Assembly: GCA_008508345.1 (NCBI GenBank)
Contig: QNGE01001707.1
Span: 16,287-80,286, forward strand
Length of the DNA stretch: 64,000 nucleotides
Source of the DNA: Paragonimus westermani
Taxonomy: Eukaryota > Platyhelminthes > Trematoda > Plagiorchiida > Troglotrematidae
Direction: 5' to 3'
Shown here: in pieces, positions 23,556-35,100 of the stretch
How the letters are laid out: each line of letters begins with the position of its first letter
How positions within the stretch are numbered: the stretch's first letter is position 1
The notes under the pieces: generated by a model
Seen by the model: the letters and a program-made list of their open reading frames with translations, nothing else
What the model was told of the DNA's origin: nothing
The model's database searches: none
Translations under genes and position numbers: made by a program

Positions 23556-26500
23556 CGAACGCTGATTGTGTAGTCAAAGTTGACTGATAATCAAGTTAGC
23601 AAAAAGATAATTGGTTATCGTCAAAATTATTTGTGTTTTAAGTGGAGTGATGAAAGAGCAAACATCCCTCGCGAAATTCGGTAAACTATTCACCATGTAT
23701 TGACTAAGTCTAATAGATTGGTTGCCCAAAGTACACATCCCTGAAAGGGTGTTCTTCCTTACTTCGAGCGTCAGCACATTTTACCTGTGAGGAGGCAAAC
23801 GAATGTGAGACATTGGATCAAAATGGTACATCATTTGTACAAAACCAGTAGACTCACAGAAAACAGTAAACCGTATGTTGTATTATAAGCGTCTTTGATG
23901 AAATCTATGGGTGACAGTTTTTGATGTGGGGGTATTTGACAATAACAGGTGGGTAACAAATCACTCTGTGGAACATGTGAATAAACCCCGGACGATTGCT
24001 AGAATTCTCAGTGGGCAGACAACTGTTCAAAAACCACCGAGAGAGAATTCACCTAAACATCCGCAAGATAATCACCGTGAATATTTAGTTTAACCAGTTC
24101 ACTGCAGAGCTGGCTCTCAATGTGATCTGCATCTGCTACTCCGTGTAACTATTCAACTACTTCAACACACATACCAAACTTCACCCATTTGGGTGACCGG
24201 TAGGTTTAGATTTAGACGTCGGCACAGATTTTAATTTCCGATATATCCTGGTTTCCCCGCAGAAGATGTATATCGTCTGATTACAACTGAATTAATGCAA
24301 GATTTTCCATATTTCATTTATTTCAACTTACCAATCAACAATAAATCAAATCACTAAATGCACATCTGCACGGTTTGATACGACAAATTAAACCATCGGA
24401 CATTATTTCAAAGTTGCGACCAAATAAAACTGTAAAAATAGAAATGGATCACAGGTTCGAAAACTTTGTAACTCATTCATCTATTCACTACACGACATGA
24501 TTTTTCATTAATGCCAGAACTGATCTCATCGCATTCAAGAAACGTGACAATGGTGATCAAACGGTAACTCACAGTCTACCACAACCAGCAACCGTAGCGA
24601 TCGAAACAATATGACGCGGAATAGTTGCAAGCTTCCTAACAAGTTAGTTTTATTCGGTTCTTCCATACTGAGGAAAGAAACTATGTAGGTAATACAGCAG
24701 AGTGTATTAAAACGTTCGGTAAAGCAAGTCTGAAGGGTTGTTGAGTCCTGGAAAGGTTTAAGTTATCGCAAAAACTAATCTGGTTGTGTTAGAGCCTAAA
24801 CTGGAGCTCCGGAACGGTTTCAGTGCCACAACGTGATCAATGATCTATGACATCGCTCGTTATTTCCTCATTCAGACTGAATCTGACGCAACTCACGGTC
24901 TTTGTCAAACACGGCTTTCTCATTCTGAGGAGAACTCTGTCACTAAAGCTACTCCTAACAGCATCCACAATGTAACAGGTGACACAAACTATACATCAAC
25001 GAAATTTTCCTGAATGGCCGTTCCCTGTGTTGCACTAATAACGATTACGATATGTTATTTTGAGCTCACCACCGCGCTACAAATTGACCCACGCCGAACT
25101 TGAACCGGTTATCCGGCAAATTGGATACGACAAACACAGACCTAGTTCACAGTCTAACAAGATTAGCTTGCACCTCTTGATTGGAGTAGTAGCAGAGATA
25201 CCAAACAAGTCTGCTACGGACTGATGCTGAAGAAAAATAGAAGGGATGACGGCGAGTGAACTCACTTGATCACGACTAAACTGAGTTATACTTCTCCGTT
25301 CAACAGGATCAATAACGTTCATGGTAAACAACCTCAACTGAGGCGAGTATTTGACTAATGGGCTAATACTTCGGCTTACCTGCAGTCGAAACAGTAGGAT
25401 TCAAAATTTTAATGTACCGAGAGGAAAAAGCATTCCAACTTTTATTTTAACTGCACATTCAACTCAATGAGCAACGTAGAGCTGTTTACCATTCACCCAA
25501 ATACAAACACGTTGAACTGTTTGTTACAGAACCAGATTAGTTTCATGCTAAAGTAATGTTCGTTAACCAGATCATTACGTCACTGGATATGTCATCTTAC
25601 TCATAGTAACTGGCTGCAGATCTAGTTTGGTTTGTGAAATTGGAGAACACAATAGCCTGATAGAGTTAGCATGAATGTATAATTCTTCCGCTGGAACGGG
25701 CATCGTTTAGCTTGTTTTCCTCTATCTGAGGCAATTCAACGCGTGCTTTTGAGTAAGATTTTCTGGATGTTTCCAACACCTCAAAAACTCTATAAGAACT
25801 GAACTCGGCTAGATATTGATCCAATTGCAGACTGTTAGTAAGTGCGCTACACCTAAATAACTTTCAGTTTCGTTCAGTCCTCGTTATCTACGTTTCAAAT
25901 CATTCCGTGAAACCAGACCAATAAAATGAACTTGATGAGGAAGCGGGTGCTTTAGTAGATGGAAACAAATTGCCAGTAAACTGTAGTTATTCACATTGCA
26001 GTGGTTATTTAACACATATGAACTGTTGCCAACGTGCAATGTGTGCTGATTGAACTAACCAGGAAGATAAATGCTATAAAACACAGAGGCTCATTGATTA
26101 TAACCTAAAGAATATTTGCAGTGGGTTGCTGTGCAGCCCAACGGTTGTTTAGTCTATAAGATAACGCAATGTGTTTTTCCGTCTTTAATCAGTTTCGTGC
26201 GCATTTTATAAACATTTTATCGTAAGGTGCAAGTCTTTCGTCTGAGGTTTATTGCATTTGTGCCCACGCGTTCAGGCGTATATTATTGACTGAGAAGCTT
26301 TTCGTCAATCCTGGAGGCCGTTACTCCTCGCATCCGTTACTTATCGATCAGTACAATCAAAATACTGATGATGTCTTCACATTATTAGCAATTTGTAATC
26401 GAGTGGCTGGCGTTTTATTGGCCCAACTGATGAGAATGTTATCACTGATTAAAGTCACATACTTGTTTAGTCGCGAGACGAGTATGTTGCTTCATTTGCT

Positions 26501-27239
26501 TTGATTACTCCCGTTACATTCAAAGCACATGCATCTGATTGTCACACCGGACCGACCAACTTAATTACAAGATACATCCACAGCTGTTGTTGGTGGAGGT
26601 CAGACAATGTTAATCATGCTTCTGTTGGTAAATTTACGCGATTGACGGTAAGCACAATACAGGGGTGAATATGCTAGAGTTCGAGATAAACGCGTGAGCA
26701 ATGAATGTTGCTTCTGAAAGCAGTTCAAATTGTCGTGCACATACTACTGTAAACTGGATCATGGTATATCAGTTGCTCGCTTGGTTGGTTGTGTTGTCAC
26801 ACTGTCTTTCTTATACATGCGGAGTGAGACAGAAAACTGAAATACTTTTCGATACTCACAAAACATTTTAAGTGGAAACGGATGAAAATATACCATTATT
26901 ATATGGCTGAAGAACCAACCATTACGCAATACTAAACAAGAAGGGTGGATTTCGAGTGCGCTCACAAACTTGACTCAATATTACTGGTTGTATGCCTCCG
27001 TATCTATATGAAAACTTGTGTGCGCCGCCCTTTATGTAAGACTGCGTCAAAGTCAGAAATTTTAAGCGTAAAATTACGAACAAGTATTTGATGTGCCCTA
27101 TCAGAGCCGTAAATTTCAATTAAAAACTGATAAAATCATACCCTTGGATTATCAATGCGCCAATATAATGACCGTTGGCTCACATGACGTGGTTGTATAA
27201 TTAAGGTGAATCAAGTAGACGTGAAACAGAAAGACACTA
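23556..27239. other. No recognisable gene
   Basis: Only short frames. A minus-strand frame at 25077-25337 (86 codons) looks no better than chance. No repeats of note. Confidence 0.5.
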
Positions 27240-27272
27240 AATGTAGTTAGTGCGTATGATGGTGCGGCTCTA

Positions 27273-27836
27273 ATCTGCTTCGGGTGCTTATCGACGGAAC
27301 GAACTCTAATGTTCACTTTTGTCATGGACGACATTCTGGAGGGTGCGCTTCGCGAATCCAGTGGGCTTGGTGTTGAGCTTCTTCCTGGCGCTAGATTGAC
27401 CGACCTGGAGTATGCGGACGACATTGTCTTACTTAGCCCCTCTGCCGAAGACATGCAGACCATGCTGAACAAGGTGAGTGACCGGGCTGGTNNNNNNNNN
27501 NNNNNNNNNNNNNNNNNNNNNNNNNNNNNNNNNNNNNNNNNNNNNNNNNNNNNNNNNNNNNNNNNNNNNNNNNNNNNNNNNNNNNNNNNNNNNNNNNNNN
27601 NNNNNNNNNNNNNNNNNNNNNNNNNNNNNNNNNNNNNNNNNNNNNNNNNNNNNNNNNNNNNNNNNNNNNNNNNNNNNNNNNNNNNNNNNNNNNNNNNNNN
27701 NNNNNNNNNNNNNNNNNNNNNNNNNNNNNNNNNNNNNNNNNNNNNNNNNNNNNNNNNNNNNNNNCTATCCGAGATGGCGGTGTGTCGCAGTCAATGGCGT
27801 ACCTGTATCCATACCATTTCTAGTTCTTCCATTTAG
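27273..27836 (+). pseudogene. LINE reverse transcriptase, partial, palm plus C-terminus
   Basis: The frame reads FTFVMDDILE, then ELLPGARLTDLEYADDIVLL, containing the catalytic YADD box of non-LTR reverse transcriptases, then DMQTMLNKVSDRAG before the gap. After the gap the same frame resumes with LSEMAVCRSQWRTCIH, the C-terminal block typical of trematode RTE-like LINEs, and ends at a TAG (27834-27836). Known relatives have roughly 200 or more residues between these blocks, whereas the gap allows only 91, so either the gap length is nominal or there is an internal deletion. The catalytic motif itself is undamaged. The endonuclease and N-terminal RT are missing through 5' truncation. Confidence 0.85.
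27492..27764. other. Assembly gap (273 N)
   Basis: Undetermined bases lying wholly within the LINE coding region, most likely an assembly failure over a repeated sequence. Confidence 1.
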
Positions 27837-27954
27837 TCTTCTTCAATCTTTTTTGTCCTTCGTAGTACTCTTTCCTTTTAGGATATCCCACGTCACTGTT
27901 GAGGTGAGCGGCGGCCCGAGCCACAGTACCTTTTGGTCAGGCTCATGGCTGTTT

Positions 27955-27995
27955 TGATGATGATGATGATGACGATGATGATGATGATGATGATG
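27955..27995 (+). repeat. (GAT)n microsatellite, LINE tail
   Basis: A nearly perfect trinucleotide run with one GAC interruption, forming the 3' end of the LINE. Confidence 0.95.
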
Positions 27996-28139
27996 TACAA
28001 TGCATTCACTCGGACGGCAGATCAACGGTTTTCCTCACATTTTCTTCAAACACCAAAGCCATGCTTAACGGCTAAACTGTTTACCGGTTGCCCCCGATCT
28101 CTTGAGGAACTATTGTCATATTCTGTATGGTGATTAACA

Positions 28140-29177
28140 TTTCACAGTCCATGTCTTCAAAGCCCAAGTTGAAAACGACTTGAATGCGCTTCCATATTTG
28201 TTAACACACTTTTCGGGACCGACAGAACGGCAACTCACACATTGTATCGTCGAAGTCTCATTGTACAAATGGCATGTTGATATTTCGATTTTCGAAGGTT
28301 CCGATAATTGTTTTGTTTTTTTCATCTTGTATCCGTTCGCTCGAATCTATCCTTGTCATACGAAACTGAATCAAACGGGAGTTTAGCTTCCTCAGATCTA
28401 CTCATCACCAGGCGTGAGGATGAAACACTGCAGCAATCGGTTCATCACAAAGTAACGTGGAATGGACAATATCTTCAGTTATCCAGCTTTTTCCCAATAG
28501 CATACAAGCGTGATTTGGTCAAAACCCTGTTTCAAAAGGTGAGGTGCATTTGCGCCTTTGATAGGCTGCAAATGGAATGAGAAACACTGAGAAAATCGTT
28601 ACTGATACACGGATATCCTGAAAAGTTCATAGACATCCACAGCATGATGAACAAATGTTGTGAGCCAGTCCAAACAGCTTAAACCAGTGATATATTTCTA
28701 CTTCTGCAATTCATAGGCGAGCATCTGACAAACGACATCGAACACTAGTTGAATTCTGCCCTATTTCGTACGTAGGCAATTGTCCAATTATGCTTGATTC
28801 AAACTACCAAAAGACCGGCACTCCAAAATCATGAACGCAGTTCGTCTAACAATTCTGCTTCTCCAGTTGTTTATCACTTTCGAGACCGAACAGACTTACA
28901 GCTAGCTCAGCAAGTGAAAGAACCCATCCTGATCTGGCTAAACCAACTCATGACACTAAGCTCAGACCGGACAGCCCGTTGCTGGAAACCCAGCATTTTC
29001 GACTGCTAGACACCTCATGTTCACAACGTTGACCCCATTAGGTCATTGAAGGGATTGCCGCGCCTTCGGAACTCGAAGCTACTAGCCTTTAACGAAGCTA
29101 TCGTGATCAGAACTCACCAGATGACCTTATGTGCACGAAAGTGGTTGAAGCAACCCATAAGTTTGAAGCGGTGTTGA
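28140..29177 (+). mobile_element. Degraded Penelope-like element: RT palm/thumb and GIY-YIG endonuclease end
   Basis: Penelope-like elements encode a reverse transcriptase fused to a C-terminal GIY-YIG nuclease. Here the trace starts with a decayed active-site block (LYKWHVDISIF near 28261-28293, standing where Y-x-D-D-I-F-V-F is expected). It shifts frame to a well preserved thumb block (LLITRREDETLQQSVHHKVT and NGQYLQLSSFFPIAYKRDLV, 28395-28530), then HGYPEKFIDIH near 28600-28640. The nuclease region follows from about 28885 (DRTDLQLAQQVKEPILIWL), and the C-terminal block (EAIVIRTHQMTLCARKWL) ends at a stop at 29175-29177. At least one frameshift and several in-frame stops are present, and the catalytic aspartates are altered. 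It begins within about 150 bases of the LINE tail. Confidence 0.85.
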
Positions 29178-32100
29178 TAACATAATACGTGGTGTGACTG
29201 TATTCTTGTCCATATCTTGTCCACCTCTGTTTGTCTGTCAGGAACAACCTGAATGTTTTACGTTTGCGACTGACGGGAGTAAACGAAGCCTTAACATATC
29301 GCAGCATGTCTTCTTTCTGCACTGTTGAAGTTATTAGAAGGAACCAAGTGTTCCAACATTCCTCAATGTAATCGAGCGTAAGAGGCCACATTATATTGGT
29401 ATCATAGTACGTTTCGCCTTACAACATTCTCTTCAATCTCATCCATTAATTTCTCAGTGGGTCAAAATGTTTCCAGCACCATTTTTCATATTTCATCTGG
29501 AACCTCACTGCTTTGGGTCACGGTTTTCAAGTGAGCTATCGGTTATCCTGGTTTGAAGAATCAGCTGTTTCATACAATAACACTTAAAATTGGTTGATCA
29601 TTGCTAGCAGGGGATTTTGGTAGATACCTAGTGAAGTTTATTGGTGGTTCAACCCGACATTCTCATTTTCATGTACTTCTAAGCAAACCTCCTGTACATA
29701 GCACTGCACTCCAGGTCGTCTCGTGGTACAATTATCATCAGCGTATATGCTAAGCTTCTTGGTTGTCATTGGTTCAAAAAAATGGTTGGTAAGTTACGAC
29801 TCATATACTCAACATCCTAACACGTAGGAGAAAAGCTTGTTGTTGGAAATGACACGTTAGCAACGTAGGCACAAAGACCAGGCCAGACGGACAACAGTAC
29901 ATAAATGATCGTGCACTGTTGGACTTTGTGTCTCATTAAAGGATCCAATCCTGATGGGACAGATTTTCTAGTGATGACGGCTGTAAGAGGAAACACTGCT
30001 GTTGGAGTTTTGAATATTATAGTGAGCCACCGATGACCTACCTGCAACGAGATGGTCTATCAATATTCTAAAATTTGTTCTCGTAAACTGTAAGGTTAAT
30101 TGGAAACGTATACTGTAGTTGCCGTGGCATAATTTTCTCATATGAGCCTAATGGCTGAATACGATCTACCTACCGTCTCTGTAAATTTACTGTGAATTCT
30201 TATTTTATCTGTTGAAACATAGAGCGGTAATTATGCTTGTTCATGTTAGGTTTGAGTCCAACACGTGTTTCGAAACTACGGACTATTTTCTTTTCTAACA
30301 TTCACCATCCTGGGAAATTTACTCCTGAGAAAAGTCTCTCTTCATTTCAGTCAAATTGTTTTTTCATATTGCTAACTTTGAAATGCACGAGATGTTCGAC
30401 AAATGTTCTAATGCTTGTTGAGGAATGATTAGTCTTCACAACAAGAAATATTAGACTTGAACTACCCTCTTGACAGATGCCATCTTTAGTGTGTATATTT
30501 AAGCTAAGGAAATAACTGCGGTTTTCAGGTGAATTTCTTTATCACCATGGTCCCAAAAATGACTGAAACTTTCTTATTTCCACCCCATTTCATGTACAAT
30601 GGGCAAAAAACCAATGTGATACTGTATGAAATCTTCAAAGCACAAACTATGTCTTAACATACGTCATTTCACCATACGTTGTATGCAGTTGCTGCAGGTC
30701 AGTCATGGCTGTTTCTTTCAAATCCTGCTGTTTATTCTCCGTTATCAGATTAAGTACAGTATTTACTTGTAAGTACAATTTTGTCAACTTTTTAAGACGT
30801 TGTTCTAGTGAATGATCTAATTTATGGTCCTGTATTTGCTAACTTGACTGTGTTTAAATGTTTCTAAATCTTTATCAGATTGACGCCTATAGTCTTAGAT
30901 CAAGCGTTTTAGCTTGGCAGATGCAAAGGCTGCAATAAACGTAAGTAGTGTTCAGTCTGAAATTACCCGAATCCCTTACCTCTCATAACTAATTATTTGG
31001 TTCGAAAATTTGACGCAATCCTGGAAAGTTTTGAACAGTCCGGCTAGTTCTGCTTGGTATCATTTAGACTACGTCAAGTGATTAGATAACGTGAGCAGTG
31101 TGGCCAGTCTCCAAGTGTCTGCTTTGAAAACCCTGATGCTAAAGAGGCCCGCTAAATATAAATTTATTTTTATGAGAATGGGGTTAAGTGCTGCTTTACC
31201 AGATCGGAGTATGTCCCACTGAGTGTCTTTTTTTGACACCACCAGTGGATTCTTAATGCGACGAAGTTGTCAAGCATTGCCTTATTGATGTGTCATTGAA
31301 CTCAGGCAGTATTTTCGACAAAACATGTGTGGTTGTCGATCACCCTGTTCTAACTCCTGGTCGCCTAGATACTGAGTTGCAGAAGCTGCCTCATAATGAA
31401 CAATTTGCCCATGTTTTCGTTTGTTTTCTCATAATTATTCATACTTCTAGTACACCTTCATTGGATGTTTATCCAGAACGATTTGGTCAGGGCCAGATAG
31501 GTTTTTGGGAGTGTGTCTGGTTTTAGCCGAAAGTGTAGACTACACCACAGTGTGAAACGATTTTTACTAAGCTGCTTTGAGCAGCTCCTTCATGATTCTT
31601 TTGTTTTCGGTTTATTGCATAGAACTATACATCTGGTTCATCCGACGATGTCGAAGGAAATTCATACGTGTCGCTTGATTAGTTTGCCTGCCTGCCTGTT
31701 TGTCTATCTGCCTGTGTCACATTAATTACATGAACACAATCCATTGGCCCCGCCAAATGTTTACGGATGTGTTTCTTGCAGCCACATGGGCAGAAGGTTG
31801 GTAGGAAACTTTTGTTCGCCAATCCTCATTCTCTTTAAGGTCACTGTTTTTGAGCACCATAATTGTTGCGTACGTTCATTCTACCCCTATTCCATCGGGT
31901 GCGGTTTGTTCGTGTGTGCTCAGAAATTTTTAAAGCGCGAGAAAGAGTGCTCAAGACCGTTGTCCTGAACGACTAGCATTTGAGAAGATTATCATTCTCT
32001 TGATAAAAGAAGAATGACTTTCTGCAACAGTGTGTTGTTACTACGTGTAGTTCTCTCTTGTTTGATAGGTGACACTGTTTCATAAAAGATGAATATTTAT

Positions 32101-35100
32101 GTAACATACTAATCCTCTGAACTGAGACGGCTGGTTTCAAAGGCTGATCTCTGTACTTGCAGTATTAGTGCTTTCACGCGTACATGTTTGCCTATCCGTA
32201 GATTTGTCTTGGAAAATTTGAGTGTGTCCTAAAAACAGTTTCACAAAGAAACTGAGGCTTCAACGCATGTATTGCACAGAACGCTAGACGAATCTTTGTA
32301 AAAGTCCGTAATTCGGCTGGATTCCATCAAGGGACATAAATCATAAGCACACACACGGTGTGTACTGAACCATTTGAGTTAAAAAGCTGTATCGGAAACC
32401 CAAAGTTCCACATTAGGTCATCGAGACGGTTTCGTTACGGCAGTTAAGCTTCTAGACATTTTGTTCAACCTCCTGGCATACAGTTTGGTGAGTGCACAAT
32501 TAAGTACTATGCTGAACGTTTTTGGCTCCCGGAGCCACTCCGTAGACTAGCGTTTAATATAAACATACGGTTTCCGTCACAAAAACAAATTCAACTGTTG
32601 TTTTCAATCACTTTGAAGGGATTGTTGCATTTATGACGAATCTGTCATAATATCCGGTTACGAGACAAATATGAGTCCCCAAACAACGTAAAGAGAGACA
32701 TTTATGACAGTGATATTTTACGTACATGTGTTTTATTTAAATGGAATGTGTTATTTAGCCTCTAGAACTTTTGGAGTCATTTTTGCCTCATCACTCGGGT
32801 GTCAGGGTCTGTTTCAAACGGATAAAATGCTCTCGCTGGAACGTTCAGTATCTGTCCGTCATTTCTTACGAAAGGCATACAAAAGAAATTCGAGATGCTG
32901 AAAACGCGCGCCTGTACGTCACATCCGTATTCTGTACGTAGCTTTGACTCGCAATCGTTTCACAATCCTCCTTTCGTGTTGTGATGCAATTGTCACACTT
33001 GTTCATCTAAAACCCGTGTAATTTCTCAATATTGGTCGTTATAGGCACTAAGCGCCAGCAATGGGCAGATTGGTAGAAAAGCAATTTACTAGAAGATTAT
33101 CAGTCGATACTGAGACAGGTGTTTTCGGAATTGATCTACCTGGTGAGAGATAATACATTTTTCGTTATGGATGTTGTAATTTTGAAGAGTTAATGACAGA
33201 CGGCTGGTTGACTGCAAATGGGAAGAACAAAATAAGTAATCAAAATTGTTCAAATTTTTCGTGTTCCCTGTTTCGGTTTCTAACGTAACTTTCCAGCAAT
33301 AGGAACACAACTTGATAACTACTTTGGAAATTACAGAGGGAATATTCTGAATTGCAATTTATAATTTCATTTGGGACTTTAGTCTTGTACAAGTTTTTAG
33401 CAAAGTTACAAAGGGAAAAATTCGTAGGAAAACGGATAAATATTTCACAGGGTATAAACCGGAAGTAACTTTTATACTTTGAGCAACTGACAGCCGGGGA
33501 TGATGGTTTTCAGTGAGAAAGGAAGTTTGGTGTCCGTTAATAAACGACGCTGCCTGTTAATGTGCTGAAATTTTAACATCTACCAAACATTTCACCAGCA
33601 GCGAAAAAAGCGTGTCGTCCGTAGTCAACGTTTTGTCTACTATTACCAGTTGCGATAGTTAAACAAGATTTTGTGTGAAATGCGACAGCAACATCAGACC
33701 AGGCAAACTTTCGGGTTTTGCACGAGGCCAGTGGTTATCAGTTCCGAGGCAAACGAACTGTCTGAGTCAATGGTTTATGCAAACACTGGATCGCACGGTA
33801 AATTGCTACAGACAACACCAACATTCGTGGGTTCCGTTTGATCCATAACAGACCACATGATACAGCCGGGTCAATAACGTGATCTGCTTCTGTTATGAGC
33901 TTTCTGCCGACATTGGCTGTTGCGTCACCACGTGCAACAACCACCTTGGCATACGTCCAGCCATCTGTTCGAGATGCTGTTGTCATAGCCAACAGTCTGT
34001 TCTTTCGCTATAGCCGTCACTGCAACTTCAAGTGAACGGATAGGCCACATGAGAGACAGAAATTTTCGGTAAGGTACTGGAATGGGCAAGGTAAACAACA
34101 CCTCGATCTCAAAGTAGGATATGAAATTCAACCGCAGATTATAGTCATCTGTGAATAGCAGCCTGCAATACCTGTCTCCTCGCAACTGTACATACGTCGA
34201 CCTTGGTCGGTCTTCACTTGCTATGAATGTCGACAAACCTCTCTAAATATCAGTTTACAACTAAGATCTTCTTGAACATAGCTTTCATAGGTAGAAGTCC
34301 GCCGTGCTCTATGAAAAGATGTTTGCACGGAATCTCGTTCGCATGTCTCCGGCGCAAACGACAAGGCGTGCAGTGCACAGAGCACTCGGTGATTGTTACG
34401 TAGTTTAAAGTGTGTCAGCTTTTTTCAGCATAGCTGCCAAAGATTTATTTACTAATTGAAAATGTCACTTAGCACGGTTGTTTTGAATTCCCTCACCCTT
34501 ATAAACATAAATGTACATACATATATGTACACAGATGGACTTATTCTACGAGTTCGCCCTATACCTCTGAGTTCTTACGCCATCATACTGTGATATTTAA
34601 GGAGGGGTGCAGATATATTATAAATTAGGTAACCGTACTGGCGCTGATTGCTGTGAGTTAGCACGCGGTTCAATTCCCACCAGATTGAAGCCGTAATTTC
34701 TGTAGCTGAGAACGCAAGATACTTCTGCCGGTGAAGATTTGAACTCGACTATATCTCAACTCAGCTGCGCCAAACGTCGTTTGACCGTTCAACGTAAGAT
34801 CGACCAATTCGAAAACTGCTTGTTTTCCTGCCTAACAGCGACATTAATGTCGATTACTGCATGATTTCTTGTTGGTACTAAATATTTTGGTGGTATCAGT
34901 AAAATGTTACCCACAGTATCACTGAAATGCACTGTGGATGAATTAGAATACGTACAACTTAATCTTGGTTATTTTCAGACATAACCGGGCAATTTCAAAA
35001 CCGATTTTTTTGTCCCCGTTTTTTCTTCCAAGTGTTGTTAAAGTTTGGCATTGCCACCGACATTTTTGGAGAAATGATCAGTTTTATTCTCAACTCCTTA

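Larger units (their letters stand above)
27240..27995 (+). mobile_element. 5'-truncated RTE-type LINE with assembly gap
   Basis: The element comprises a reverse transcriptase palm fragment, a 273-base gap of Ns, the extreme C-terminus, a 3' untranslated region and a (GAT)n tail. RTE-clade LINEs end in this kind of trinucleotide repeat. Its 3' region is shared with 13785-13950. The 5' boundary is uncertain: some RT-like similarity (FGCLS preceding the main block, as in the GCPLSP region) suggests it reaches at least 27240. Confidence 0.85.

Noticed and set aside
27478..27957. Second frame running across the N gap
   Set aside because: It is an artefact of translating Ns; the LINE frame accounts for both flanks.
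27843..28133. Frames encoding poly-His or poly-Met runs
   Set aside because: These are readings of the (GAT)n LINE tail and its 3' untranslated region, not genes.
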